NCBI RefSeq assembly: GCF_947036865.1
Contig: NZ_CAMQSF010000033.1
Coordinates: 1 to 41,038 of the forward strand
Source of the DNA: an uncultured Caulobacter sp.
GTDB taxonomy: Bacteria > Pseudomonadota > Alphaproteobacteria > Caulobacterales > Caulobacteraceae
Length of the DNA stretch: 41,038 bases
Direction: 5' to 3'
A model generated the notes under the pieces. That model was not told the origin of the DNA, made no database searches, and saw nothing but the letters and a program-made list of their open reading frames with translations. Position numbers and translations under genes: made by a program. The number at the start of each line of letters is the position of its first letter. Position 1 is the stretch's first letter. Below, piece after piece: positions 24,370 to 32,973 of the stretch.

Positions 24370-25657
24370 CGCGACCCTCGGCGCGGCCGGGCCGCGCGCG
24401 ACCCTGACGGCCGCCGACGCCCGCCTGAAGAAGCGCCACGCCGCCGAGCGCCGCTTCAAGGCGCAGGGCGTCGCCGCGATCGTCGTCGCCCTGGTGTTCC
24501 TGGTGGTGCTGGTCGGCCGCATCGTGGCCCAGGGCTACACCACCTTCGAGACCCACACCCTGAGCCTGCCGGTCTATCTGAACCCGGAGCGGATCGACAC
24601 GTCGGACCTGTCCGGCGTCAATTACGACTACATCGTCTCCGAGGCGGTGATGAAGAAGCTGGGCGTGCAGGACGATGACTTCGGCACGGTCTCGACCAAG
24701 GTCCAGGACCTGGTGTCGCGCGACTTCGGCTTCCAGCTGCTGAACAAGATCAAGGCCGACAAGTCGCTGATCGGCAAGACGATCACCGTCACCGGCCCGC
24801 TGAAGGCCGACGCCGACCTCTACTTCAAGGGCGACATCAAGCGCTCGACCGCCGAGGGCGACCGCAAGCTCGACAACCAGCAGCTGGACTGGCTGGACAA
24901 GCTGAAGAAGGACGGGGCGATCTCGTCCGGCTTCAACCTGGCCTTCTTCACCAATTCCGACTCGACCGAGCCCGAACAGGCCGGCGTGCTGGGCGCGGTG
25001 GTCGGCTCGGCCATGATGCTGTTCATCACCGCCCTGATCGCCGTGCCGGTCGGCGTGCTGGCGGCCACCTATCTGGAAGAGTTCGCCCCGAAGAACCGCT
25101 GGACCGACATCATCGAGGTCAACATCAACAACCTCGCGGCCGTGCCGTCGATCGTCTACGGCCTGCTCGGCCTGGCTTTGTTCATCAACTGGCTGCACGT
25201 GCCGCGCAGCTCGCCGCTGGTCGGCGGCCTGGTTCTGGCCCTGATGGCCCTGCCGACCGTGATCATCGCCACCCGCTCGGCCCTGAAGGCCGTGCCGCCC
25301 TCGATTCGCGAGGCCGCCCTGGGCGTGGGCGCGTCGAAGACCCAGACCGTGTTCCACCACGTGCTGCCGCTGGCCATGCCCGGCGTGATGACCGGCGCGA
25401 TCCTGTCGCTGGCCCACGCCCTGGGCGAGACCGCGCCGCTGCTGATGATCGGCATGGTCTCGTTCGTGCCCGGCGTGCCCGAGGGCTTCACCGGCGCCGC
25501 CACCGTCCTGCCCGTGCAGGTGTTCATCTGGGAGAACGCGTCCGAGCGCGCCTTCCACGAGCGCACCGCCGCGGCCATCATCGTCCTGCTGGCCTTCATG
25601 ATCGTCATGAACGCCGCGGCCGTCATTCTGCGTCGCCGCTTCGAGCGCCGCTGGTAG
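24362..25657 (+). CDS. pstA: Phosphate ABC transporter permease PstA with DUF3333 extension
   Basis: Second permease subunit of the phosphate transporter, 431 residues. An N-terminal cytoplasmic stretch and one transmembrane helix (about 37-57) are followed by a periplasmic domain of about 150 residues ([20 protein letters not shown] through [20 protein letters not shown]), which matches the DUF3333 extension seen in alphaproteobacterial PstA. The permease core starts around residue 215 ([20 protein letters not shown]) and has the EAA loop [21 protein letters not shown]. It starts inside the end of pstC, so translation is coupled, and ends eight bases before pstB. Confidence 0.96.
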   Translation: MTDATLGAAGPRATLTAADARLKKRHAAERRFKAQGVAAIVVALVFLVVLVGRIVAQGYTTFETHTLSLPVYLNPERIDTSDLSGVNYDYIVSEAVMKKLGVQDDDFGTVSTKVQDLVSRDFGFQLLNKIKADKSLIGKTITVTGPLKADADLYFKGDIKRSTAEGDRKLDNQQLDWLDKLKKDGAISSGFNLAFFTNSDSTEPEQAGVLGAVVGSAMMLFITALIAVPVGVLAATYLEEFAPKNRWTDIIEVNINNLAAVPSIVYGLLGLALFINWLHVPRSSPLVGGLVLALMALPTVIIATRSALKAVPPSIREAALGVGASKTQTVFHHVLPLAMPGVMTGAILSLAHALGETAPLLMIGMVSFVPGVPEGFTGAATVLPVQVFIWENASERAFHERTAAAIIVLLAFMIVMNAAAVILRRRFERRW

Positions 25658-25665
25658 ATCCCGCC

Positions 25666-26547
25666 ATGACCCTGAACCCCCTCATCTCGCCCCTCCGCCA
25701 GGGACACGCCATGCCCGCCCAGAGCCCCGACGACACCGCCCGCGCGCCGGTGGTCCACGCCCCAGCGCCGATCGGCTCGGCCGCGGCCGGCGAGGCCAAG
25801 ATCAAGGCGCGCGGCGTCAACGTCTTCTACGGCGACAAGCAGGCCCTGTTCGACGTCAGCCTGGATATCCCGGGCAAGTCGGTCATGGCCTTCATCGGCC
25901 CGTCGGGCTGCGGCAAGTCGACCTTCCTGCGCTGCATCAACCGGATGAACGACACCATCCCCTCGGCCCGGGTCGAGGGCGCGATCGAGATCGACGGCGC
26001 CGACGTCAACGCCAAGAGCGTCGACCCGGTGGTGCTGCGCTCGCGCGTCGGCATGGTGTTCCAGAAGCCGAACCCGTTCCCCAAGACCATCTTCGAGAAC
26101 GTCGCCTACGGCCCGCGCATCCACGGCCTGGCCTCGCGCAAGGACGAGCTGGAGGCCATCGTCGAGAGCAGCCTGAAGAAGGCCGGCCTTTGGAACGAGG
26201 TCGCCGACCGCCTGCACCAGCCTGGCACCGGCCTGTCCGGCGGCCAGCAGCAGCGTCTGGTGATCGCCCGCGCCATCGCCGTCAGCCCCGAGGTGATCCT
26301 GATGGACGAGCCCTGCTCGGCCCTCGACCCGATCGCCACGGCCAAGATCGAGGAGCTGATCGACGAGCTGCGCACGCAGTTCTGCATCGTCATCGTCACC
26401 CACTCGATGGCCCAGGCCGCCCGCGTGTCGCAGCGCACCGCCTTCTTCCACCTCGGCAAGCTGGTCGAGAGCGGCCCGACCGAGGACATGTTCACCAATC
26501 CGCGCGACAGCCGCACCCAGGACTACATCACCGGCCGCTTCGGCTAG
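25666..26547 (+). CDS. pstB: Phosphate ABC transporter ATP-binding protein PstB
   Basis: ATPase that drives phosphate import and takes part in signalling to PhoR. Walker [10 protein letters not shown] is at residues 78-86, the Q-loop in [12 protein letters not shown], the signature LSGGQQQR at 190-197, Walker B VILMDEP at 210-216 and the switch His in [15 protein letters not shown]. The 293 residues from the ATG at 25666 include an N-terminal Pro/Ala-rich extension; a second ATG at 25711 gives a more standard length and is equally possible. It ends with the usual [10 protein letters not shown]. Confidence 0.98.
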   Translation: MTLNPLISPLRQGHAMPAQSPDDTARAPVVHAPAPIGSAAAGEAKIKARGVNVFYGDKQALFDVSLDIPGKSVMAFIGPSGCGKSTFLRCINRMNDTIPSARVEGAIEIDGADVNAKSVDPVVLRSRVGMVFQKPNPFPKTIFENVAYGPRIHGLASRKDELEAIVESSLKKAGLWNEVADRLHQPGTGLSGGQQQRLVIARAIAVSPEVILMDEPCSALDPIATAKIEELIDELRTQFCIVIVTHSMAQAARVSQRTAFFHLGKLVESGPTEDMFTNPRDSRTQDYITGRFG

Positions 26548-26563
26548 CCGGAAGGACTTCGAA

Positions 26564-27256
26564 ATGACCGAACATACCGTCAAGTCCTACGGCGAGGAGC
26601 TCGCCCACCTGACCGCCGAGGTCACCCGCATGGGCGGGCTGGCCGAGGCCCAGGTGGCCGACTGCATCGCCGCCATCGCCCGCCGCGACGGCCCGCTGGC
26701 CCAGGCCGTTGTCGCTGGCGACGAGCGCCTGGACGCGCTGCAGGCCGAGATCGAGCGCAAGGCCTTCCGGCTGATCGCCCTGCGCCAGCCGATGGCCGTG
26801 GACCTGCGCCACGCCGTCGCCGCCCTGAAGATCTCGATGAGCCTCGAGCGCTGCGGCGACATGGCCAAGAACATCGCCAAGCGGGCGCTGATCCTGACCG
26901 AGGCCGACCCGATGACGGCCCTGACCCGCTCGATCGAGCGCATGGGCCGGCTGGTGCAGAGCCGCCTGAAGGACGTGCTGGACGCCTACACCACCTCGGA
27001 CCTGCAGCGCGCCGTGGGCGTGTGGAGCCGCGACGAAGAGGTCGACGAGCACTATAACTCGATCTTCCGCGAGCTCCTGACCTACATGATGGGCGACCCG
27101 CGGACGATCAACGCCTGCGCGCACCTGCTGTTCGTGGCCAAGAACCTCGAGCGCATCGGCGACCACGCCACGAACATCGCCGAGATCATCCATTTCGAAC
27201 TGACCGGCGAAGAGCTGGTTTCGCAGCGTCCGAAACTGGACGCGGTCCCGCAATAA
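26564..27256 (+). CDS. phoU: Phosphate signalling protein PhoU
   Basis: PhoU links PstB and PhoR and keeps the kinase off when phosphate is plentiful; it also restrains uptake. The 230-residue protein consists of two three-helix bundles with the repeated metal-binding pattern of the family: MSLERCGDMAKNIAKRA in the first half and NLERIGDHATNIAEIIHF in the second, each carrying the E/DxxxD-type cluster. It lies 16 bases after pstB and 20 before phoB, clearly part of the same transcript. Confidence 0.97.
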   Translation: MTEHTVKSYGEELAHLTAEVTRMGGLAEAQVADCIAAIARRDGPLAQAVVAGDERLDALQAEIERKAFRLIALRQPMAVDLRHAVAALKISMSLERCGDMAKNIAKRALILTEADPMTALTRSIERMGRLVQSRLKDVLDAYTTSDLQRAVGVWSRDEEVDEHYNSIFRELLTYMMGDPRTINACAHLLFVAKNLERIGDHATNIAEIIHFELTGEELVSQRPKLDAVPQ

Positions 27257-27276
27257 CCTTCTAGAGGGCGATCCAA

Positions 27277-27969
27277 GTGACTCCGTACGTTCTGGTGGTC
27301 GAAGACGAAGACGCTCTGGCGACCCTCCTTCACTACAACCTCGACAAGGAAGGCTATCGCGTCGCGGTGGCCGGCGACGGCGAGGAAGCGCTGATCATGG
27401 CCAATGAGCGGGCGCCGGACCTGGTCATCCTCGACTGGATGCTGCCCAAGGTCTCGGGCATCGAGGTCTGCCGCCGCCTGCGCGGCCGGGCCGAGACGCG
27501 CAACGTGCCGATCATCATGCTGACCGCGCGCGGCGAGGAAACCGACCGCATCCGGGGCCTCGACACCGGGGCCGACGACTATGTGGTCAAGCCGTTCTCG
27601 ATGGTCGAGCTGACCGCCCGCGTCCGCGCGGTGCTGCGCCGCATTCGCCCGGGCCTGGCCGACGACCGGATCACGGTCGGCGACATCGTCATCGACCGGG
27701 TGGCTCACCGCGTGAAGCGCAGCGGCAAGGAGATCCACCTGGGTCCGACCGAGTTCCGCCTGCTCGACTATCTGATGCAGCACCCGGGCCGGGTGTTCAG
27801 CCGCGAGCAGCTGCTGGACGCGGTCTGGGGTTCGGATGTCTATGTCGAGGCCCGCACGGTGGACGTCCACATCGGCCGCCTGCGCAAGGCGCTGAACGGC
27901 AGCGCCGATGGCGACCCCATCCGCACGGTGCGTTCGGCCGGCTACTCGCTGGACCTCGACGCGGCCTGA
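27277..27969 (+). CDS. phoB: Phosphate regulon response regulator PhoB
   Basis: Transcription factor of the OmpR/PhoB class. The receiver domain shows Glu9/Asp10/Glu11 in VVEDEDALATLL, phospho-acceptor Asp53 (VILDWMLPKVSG), the switch Thr in IIMLTARGEE and Lys in VVKPFSMVELTARVRAVLRR. A winged-helix DNA-binding domain follows (LGPTEFRLLDYLMQHPGRVF, VDVHIGRLRKALN, IRTVRSAGYSLD). The start is GTG at 27277, with AGAGGG about ten bases upstream. It is the last gene of the pst operon. The PhoB half-sites at 22814-22842 make the operon a probable target of its own product. Confidence 0.97.
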   Translation: MTPYVLVVEDEDALATLLHYNLDKEGYRVAVAGDGEEALIMANERAPDLVILDWMLPKVSGIEVCRRLRGRAETRNVPIIMLTARGEETDRIRGLDTGADDYVVKPFSMVELTARVRAVLRRIRPGLADDRITVGDIVIDRVAHRVKRSGKEIHLGPTEFRLLDYLMQHPGRVFSREQLLDAVWGSDVYVEARTVDVHIGRLRKALNGSADGDPIRTVRSAGYSLDLDAA

Positions 27970-28031
27970 GCCGAGGCGGACGGGCGTCCGCCACGTCAGA
28001 AAATCGCTCCAAACCCAAGCCCGCGGGCTCG

Positions 28032-28070
28032 ACCGCGCGCCGTCCGTCGGCGCGCGGTTCTTCGCGTTTT
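28032..28070 (+). terminator. Intrinsic terminator of the pst-pho operon
   Basis: A perfect 11-base stem, ACCGCGCGCCG (28032-28042) and CGGCGCGCGGT (28048-28058), with loop TCCGT, followed by TCTTCGCGTTTT. It begins 63 bases after the phoB stop. The T-run is short and displaced, so efficiency is moderate. Confidence 0.7.
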
Positions 28071-28273
28071 CAGGGCGTCGCGACGCGGCCAAGTCGTTCT
28101 CGCGACCGTGCGACGATTTCGCTCAAGGATGGTGAGGCAGAATGTCGCTATCTCGTGAGTTGATGGATTCACGGGCCGTTAACCGTCAGCGGCCGAACCT
28201 CATCAAGTATTATTTGCGTAACTGTCGCCCGATCCGCGTCTAGATCGCGCGTCATCAGCGATGTTTACGTAGG

Positions 28274-28298
28274 TATAATTACGGAGAATGTTTCTCCG
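28274..28298 (+). promoter_or_regulatory. Candidate promoter -10 box and operator-like palindrome upstream of the chemoreceptor gene
   Basis: TATAAT at 28274-28279 is a perfect -10 consensus, but the region 17 bases upstream shows no good -35. CGGAGAA (28282-28288), TGT and TTCTCCG (28292-28298) form a perfect 7-base inverted repeat that would straddle the start of transcription, as an operator would. It is 141 bases from the ATG. Assignment is by pattern only. Confidence 0.4.
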
Positions 28299-28438
28299 AC
28301 CCTGGAAACATTCGAGTGTTGGATAAAACTCGCGTGACTGTGTGGCTGTGAACTCGTGTCCATGAACAATGGGCTCGATTTTGGCATTCGGTTTTCTCTT
28401 CTTTTCTCTCCTAGGGCTGAAACGGGCCGGAGCCTCCC

Positions 28439-30355
28439 ATGCGCATGACGATCAAGCTCAAACTCGCCCTGACCTTCGGGGCGCTCATTGTGATGATGGC
28501 CGCCGCCACCCTGTTCGGCGTCCGGCAACTGGGCGACCTTAACCGGGACCAGAAAGCCATGGTCGCGGGGCCGGTGGCGCAGCTCCAGCGCGGTCAGGCC
28601 CTGAGTACGGCCCTGCTGCAGGTGATGCGCGCCGAAAAGAACATGGCTCTGGCCGACGACGCCGACGAGCTGAAGAGCCAGAACGCCAAGGCCGTCGACA
28701 ACAAGCAGAAGGTCGCCACCCTGCTGGAGGCGGGTCTTTCCCATGCCTCGCCCAGCGGCAAGCCGAAGTGGGAAGCCCTGGCCGGGGAGTGGGCGGCTTT
28801 CGCCGAAATCGACGAGGCCATGCGCCGCGATCTGATGGAGGGTCGTCGCGATCAGGCGATCCTGCAGATGCGGACCACGCAGCGTCAGATCACCAATCGC
28901 ATCACCGCGACGGTCGAGGCCCTGACGGAGGTCAACCAGAAGCTCCTGGACGCCGCCATCGCCGAGGGCGATCGCACCTACGCCAACTCCCGCAACACCT
29001 TGATGGGCGTGATCGGCCTTTCGGTGTTGCTGGCCGCCGGGGCCGGGGTCTGGGTCGCGCGGACCATCGCGCGCGGCTTCGCCAAGGTCGGCGACCTGGC
29101 CGAAGCCGTGGCCAAGGGCGACCTGGATCAGGCCGTGACGGTCACGACCAATGACGAGATCAAGGACCTGGTCGACACGGTCAACCGCATGACCGCCAAT
29201 CTCCGCGCCACGGCCAGTCTGGCCGACCAGGTGGCCATGGGCGACCTGAGCGTCGAGATCACGCCGCTGTCGGACAAGGACGTCCTGGGCAAGTCCCTAC
29301 GGGGCATGGTGAGCAACCTCCGTCAGACGGCGACCCTGGCCGACAAGGTGTCGGACGGCGACCTGACGGTCGAGGCCAAGCCCCTGTCGGACAAGGACGT
29401 GATGGGCCTGGCGCTGGAACGGATGATCGCCCGCCTGCGCGGCGTGGTGTCGGACGCCCTGATCGCCTCCGAAAACGTCTCCGACGGAAGCCAGGAGCTG
29501 TCCTCGGCCGCCGAACAGGTCAGCCAGGGCGCGACCGAACAGGCCGCCTCGGCAGAAGAGGCCTCGGCCTCGATGGAGGAGATGGCCGCCAATATCAAAC
29601 AGAACGCCGACAACGCGGCCCAGACCGAAAAGATCGCTCGTCAGTCCGCCCAGGACGCCGAGGCCTCGGGCAAGGCGGTCGCCACGGCTGTCGAGGCCAT
29701 GCGAACCATCGCCGAGAAGATCACCATCGTGCAGGAGATCGCCCGCCAGACCGACCTTCTGGCCCTGAACGCGGCCGTCGAGGCGGCTCGAGCCGGCGAG
29801 CATGGCCGCGGCTTCGCGGTCGTGGCGTCCGAGGTGCGCAAGCTGGCCGAGCGCAGCCAGGCCGCCGCCGCCGAGATCGGCGCGGTCTCGTCCGATACGG
29901 TGAAGGCGGCCCAGTCAGCCGGCGACATGCTGACCTCGCTCGTGCCGGATATCCGCAAGACCGCCGAGCTGGTCGCCGAGATCAGCGCCGCCTGCCGCGA
30001 GCAGGACGTCGGCGCCGCCCAGATCAACCAGGCCCTGCAGCAGCTGGATCAGGTGACCCAGCAGAACGCGGCCGGCTCCGAGCAGATGTCGGCGACGTCC
30101 GAGGAACTGGCCGCCCAGGCCGAGGAGCTGCGGACCTCCATCGCCTTCTTCCGCATCGACGGGGTCGACGCCCCCGTGGCGGCGCGGCCGGTGTCCAAGG
30201 CTTCGGCCCGGCCCGCCAAGAAGGCCGTCGCCGCCAAGTCGGCGAGCCGGACTTCCGTCGCGGCCCAGCAGGCCCGCGCCAAGGGCTTCGCCCTGGACAT
30301 GACCCAAGGCGGCCCGGACGCGGACGACGCCAACTTCAAGGACTACGCCGCCTGA
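28439..30355 (+). CDS. Methyl-accepting chemotaxis protein with multiple HAMP units
   Basis: A 638-residue chemoreceptor. Transmembrane helix 1 (about 8-28), a periplasmic four-helix-bundle sensor (about 30-185), transmembrane helix 2 (about 187-208), then a HAMP (about 208-258) followed by two closely similar HAMP-like units (about 259-295 and 298-335) that share TLADxV..GDL.VE..PLSDKDV.G. The cytoplasmic signalling hairpin tip is [20 protein letters not shown] with [19 protein letters not shown]. An Ala/Lys/Ser-rich C-terminal tail lacks a CheR-docking pentapeptide. The ligand is unknown. No che genes are adjacent, so it is an orphan receptor signalling to a chemotaxis array encoded elsewhere. 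Confidence 0.95.
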   Translation: MRMTIKLKLALTFGALIVMMAAATLFGVRQLGDLNRDQKAMVAGPVAQLQRGQALSTALLQVMRAEKNMALADDADELKSQNAKAVDNKQKVATLLEAGLSHASPSGKPKWEALAGEWAAFAEIDEAMRRDLMEGRRDQAILQMRTTQRQITNRITATVEALTEVNQKLLDAAIAEGDRTYANSRNTLMGVIGLSVLLAAGAGVWVARTIARGFAKVGDLAEAVAKGDLDQAVTVTTNDEIKDLVDTVNRMTANLRATASLADQVAMGDLSVEITPLSDKDVLGKSLRGMVSNLRQTATLADKVSDGDLTVEAKPLSDKDVMGLALERMIARLRGVVSDALIASENVSDGSQELSSAAEQVSQGATEQAASAEEASASMEEMAANIKQNADNAAQTEKIARQSAQDAEASGKAVATAVEAMRTIAEKITIVQEIARQTDLLALNAAVEAARAGEHGRGFAVVASEVRKLAERSQAAAAEIGAVSSDTVKAAQSAGDMLTSLVPDIRKTAELVAEISAACREQDVGAAQINQALQQLDQVTQQNAAGSEQMSATSEELAAQAEELRTSIAFFRIDGVDAPVAARPVSKASARPAKKAVAAKSASRTSVAAQQARAKGFALDMTQGGPDADDANFKDYAA

Positions 30356-30363
30356 GACGGCGC

Positions 30364-30390
30364 GGCGCGGGTCCGGCCTTGACCCGCGCC
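30364..30390 (+). terminator. Hairpin between the chemoreceptor gene and purD
   Basis: GGCGCGGGTC (30364-30373), loop CGGCCTT, GACCCGCGCC (30381-30390): a perfect 10-base stem directly after the chemoreceptor stop. No T-run follows, so it may be a weak or Rho-assisted terminator. Confidence 0.5.
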
Positions 30391-30415
30391 GTCGCCCACG
30401 CCACACCCCGCGCTC

Positions 30416-31696
30416 ATGGAAAAGCTGACCATCCTGCTCGTCGGGTCCGGCGGGCGTGAGCACGCCCTGGCCTGGAAGATCGCCCAGTCGCCGCTGTGCG
30501 GCCGGCTGGTCGCCGCGCCCGGCAATCCGGGGATCGCCGCCGTCGCCGAGCTTCGGAACGTCAAGGCCACGGACGCGGACGGGCTGACGGCCTTGGCCCG
30601 GGAGATCGGCGCCGACCTCGTGGTGGTCGGCCCGGAGTCGGCCCTGGAGGTCGGGCTCGCCGACAACCTCGCCGAGGTCGGTATTCCCTGTTTCGGCGGC
30701 AGCCAGCGCGCCGCCCGGCTGGAGACCTCCAAGGCCTTCACCAAGGACTTCTGCGCCCGCCACGGCCTGCCGACGGCGGCCTATGGCGTGTTCGAGGATG
30801 CCGCCTCGGCCAGCGTCTTCCTCGACACGCTGGAGGCTCCCTTCGTGATCAAGGCCGATGGCCTGGCGGCCGGCAAGGGCGTGGTGATCGCCGCCGATCG
30901 GGCCCAGGCCGACGCCGCGGTGCTCGACATGCTGGGCGGCCGCTTCGGCTCGGCCGGCGCGCGCGTGGTGATCGAGGAGTTCATGCACGGCGAGGAGGCG
31001 TCCCTCTTCGCGATCTGCGACGGCAAGACCGCCGTTCTGTTCGGCGCGGCCCAGGACCACAAGCGCGCCCATGACGGCGACGAGGGCCCCAATACCGGCG
31101 GCATGGGCACCTATTCGCCGCCGCCCGTATTGACGCCGGCCCTGATCGACCAGGCCTGGCGCGAACTGATCGTCCCCACCGTCGAGGGCATGGCGGCCGA
31201 GGGCAATCCCTATGTGGGCGTGCTCTATGCCGGCCTGATGCTGACGCCGGCGGGACCGAAGCTCGTCGAATACAACGCCCGCTTCGGCGATCCGGAGTGC
31301 CAGACCCTGATGCTGCGGCTGGAGAGCGACATCGTCCCGCTGCTGCTGGCGGCCGCCAAGGGCGAGCTCGCCGCCGCCCAGCCGCCGACGTGGCGCGACG
31401 AGGCGGCGATCTGCGTGGTGCTGGCCGCCGAGGGCTATCCCGACGCGCCGAAGACCGGCGGTCTGATCACCGGCGCCGAGGCCGCCGTCGCGCCGGCCGT
31501 GGTCTTCCACGCCGGCACGACCCGCGACGCCGAGGGAAGCTTGCGCGCCTCGGGCGGCCGGGTCCTGAACGTCTGCGCCCTGGGCGCGACCCTGGGCGAG
31601 GCTCGCGACGCGGCCTACGCCGCGCTGGGCGGGATCTCGCTGGAAGGCGGCTTCTATCGCCGCGACATCGGCTGGCGCGCGCTGCGGGCGCGATAG
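30416..31696 (+). CDS. purD: Phosphoribosylamine-glycine ligase
   Basis: Second enzyme of de novo purine synthesis: joins glycine to 5-phosphoribosylamine with ATP. The 426-residue ATP-grasp protein shows the N-terminal LLVGSGGREHALAWKIAQSP, the PurD segment LVVVGPESALEVGLADNLAE, the ATP-grasp loop VIKADGLAAGKGVVIA, ARVVIEEFMHGEEASLFA, the diagnostic QDHKRAHDGDEGPNTGGMG and metal-site YNARFGDPECQTLML. It stands alone: no other purine gene is adjacent. The hairpin at 30364 separates it from the chemoreceptor gene. Confidence 0.97.
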   Translation: MEKLTILLVGSGGREHALAWKIAQSPLCGRLVAAPGNPGIAAVAELRNVKATDADGLTALAREIGADLVVVGPESALEVGLADNLAEVGIPCFGGSQRAARLETSKAFTKDFCARHGLPTAAYGVFEDAASASVFLDTLEAPFVIKADGLAAGKGVVIAADRAQADAAVLDMLGGRFGSAGARVVIEEFMHGEEASLFAICDGKTAVLFGAAQDHKRAHDGDEGPNTGGMGTYSPPPVLTPALIDQAWRELIVPTVEGMAAEGNPYVGVLYAGLMLTPAGPKLVEYNARFGDPECQTLMLRLESDIVPLLLAAAKGELAAAQPPTWRDEAAICVVLAAEGYPDAPKTGGLITGAEAAVAPAVVFHAGTTRDAEGSLRASGGRVLNVCALGATLGEARDAAYAALGGISLEGGFYRRDIGWRALRAR

Positions 31697-31706
31697 CCGA
31701 AGCGGA

Positions 31707-31815
31707 TTGCGTCCTTCGAGGCTCGCCTTCGGCTCACACCTCAGGATGAGGATCTCATCACACTGGCGACCTCATCCTGAGGTGCGCGCTCCTAAGCGCG
31801 CCTCGAAGGACGCAA
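31707..31815. repeat. Composite palindromic repeat (CTCAGGATGAGG type), copy 2
   Basis: Outer arms TTGCGTCCTTCGAGGC (31707-31722) and GCCTCGAAGGACGCAA (31800-31815), inner arms ACCTCAGGATGAG... and its complement ...CTCATCCTGAGGT, with small variable hairpins between. Same nested design as 4929-5030. It lies 11 bases after the purD stop and probably forms its 3' structure. Confidence 0.82.
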
Positions 31816-31882
31816 CACCGCTTGCGCCTCCCGTAACGCCCTCTAAACTCCCCGTTCAAACAAGCGTTGGGGAGATGCGCGC

Positions 31883-32965
31883 ATGGCCGAGGCCGCCGAA
31901 CAGTCCGCTCAGGACATGAACTCGGGCACCAAGCCGGTCGACCCGCGTCACGCGATCGACGAGGTCAAGCTAGCCGCCTGGCTGGAAGCGAACGTCGAGG
32001 GCTATGCCGGTCCGCTGGAGGTGCGCCAGTTCAAGGGCGGCCAGTCGAACCCGACCTATCAGCTGGTCACGCCGAGCAAGAAATACGTCCTGCGCCGCAA
32101 GCCGCCGGGCAAGCTGCTGCCCAGCGCCCACGCGGTCGACCGCGAGTTCAAGGTCATTTCGAGCCTGAACACCGTGAACTTCCCCGTCGCCAAGGCCTAT
32201 GCCCTGTGCCTGGACGAGGAGGTGATCGGCACGATCTTCTACGTGATGGACAATGTCGAAGGCCGGATCCTGTGGGACGGGACCCTGCCCGACTACGCCC
32301 CGGCCGAGCGGCGGGCGATCTACGAGGCCGAGATCGACACCCTGGCGGCGCTGCACAATGTCGACTACGCCGCCGTGGGCCTTTCCGACTACGGCAAGCC
32401 CGGCAACTATTTCGCCCGTCAGATCGACCGTTGGACCAAGCAGTACAAGGCCTCGGAGACGACGACGATCCCGGAGATGGACCGGCTGATCGACTGGCTG
32501 GCCAAGACCGTGCCGGCCGACGACCAGACCTCGATCGTTCACGGCGACTATCGCCTCGACAACATGATCCTGCACGCTGCCGAGCCGCGCGTGGTGGCGG
32601 TGCTGGACTGGGAGCTGTCGACCCTGGGCAATCCGCTGGCCGACTTCAGCTATTTCCTGATGAACTGGGTGATGCCGTCCGACCAGCGCGGCGGCCTCGC
32701 CGAGATCCAGGATCTGGAGGCCTACGGCATCCCGACCATTCCCCAGGCCGTCGAGCGCTATTGTCGGGCCACCGGCCGCGACGGCCTGCCGGAACTGGAC
32801 TGGTATTTCAGCTACAACCTCTTCAGACTGGCCGGCATCTGCCAGGGCATCGTCGGCCGCGTCCGCGACGGCACCGCCGCCAGCGCCCATGCGCAGCTGA
32901 TGGAGGCGCGCGTGCCGGTCCTGGCCAAGGGGGCTTGGGAGTTCGCGCGGAAGGCGGGGGCCTGA
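31883..32965 (+). CDS. APH-family phosphotransferase (ACAD10/11-like)
   Basis: A 360-residue kinase-like protein of the aminoglycoside phosphotransferase/choline kinase fold. Key elements: nucleotide-loop FKGGQSNPTYQL, Lys-containing strand KYVLRRKPPGKLLPSAHAVD, Brenner motif IVHGDYRLDNMIL (His220, Asp222, Asn227) and the metal Asp242 in VVAVLDWELSTLGNPLADFS. The 'RRKPPG.LLPSAH.V.RE' and 'ELSTLGNPL.D' patterns are those of the ACAD10/11-like group associated with acyl-CoA metabolism rather than antibiotic resistance. The substrate is probably a hydroxy-acyl or other small alcohol, by analogy. A GGGGAGA ribosome site supports the start. The next gene begins nine bases later. Confidence 0.9.
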   Translation: MAEAAEQSAQDMNSGTKPVDPRHAIDEVKLAAWLEANVEGYAGPLEVRQFKGGQSNPTYQLVTPSKKYVLRRKPPGKLLPSAHAVDREFKVISSLNTVNFPVAKAYALCLDEEVIGTIFYVMDNVEGRILWDGTLPDYAPAERRAIYEAEIDTLAALHNVDYAAVGLSDYGKPGNYFARQIDRWTKQYKASETTTIPEMDRLIDWLAKTVPADDQTSIVHGDYRLDNMILHAAEPRVVAVLDWELSTLGNPLADFSYFLMNWVMPSDQRGGLAEIQDLEAYGIPTIPQAVERYCRATGRDGLPELDWYFSYNLFRLAGICQGIVGRVRDGTAASAHAQLMEARVPVLAKGAWEFARKAGA

Positions 32966-32973
32966 GGGGTCAT

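Larger units (their letters stand above)
27970..28438. other. 469-base intergenic region between phoB and the chemoreceptor gene
   Basis: No gene is supported here. It holds a phoB-proximal hairpin terminator (28032-28070) and, from about 28140 onward, a distinctly more A+T-rich stretch with a TATAAT box at 28274 and a 17-base palindrome just after it, presumably the promoter region of the chemoreceptor gene. GGGCCGG and GGAG elements precede the ATG at 28439. I found no recognisable sigma-54, EcfG or Pho motif in it. Confidence 0.6.

Noticed and set aside
31883..32965. Antibiotic resistance gene (aminoglycoside phosphotransferase)
   Set aside because: The fold is shared, but the flanking motifs are those of the ACAD10/11-like group; there is no mobile-element context.
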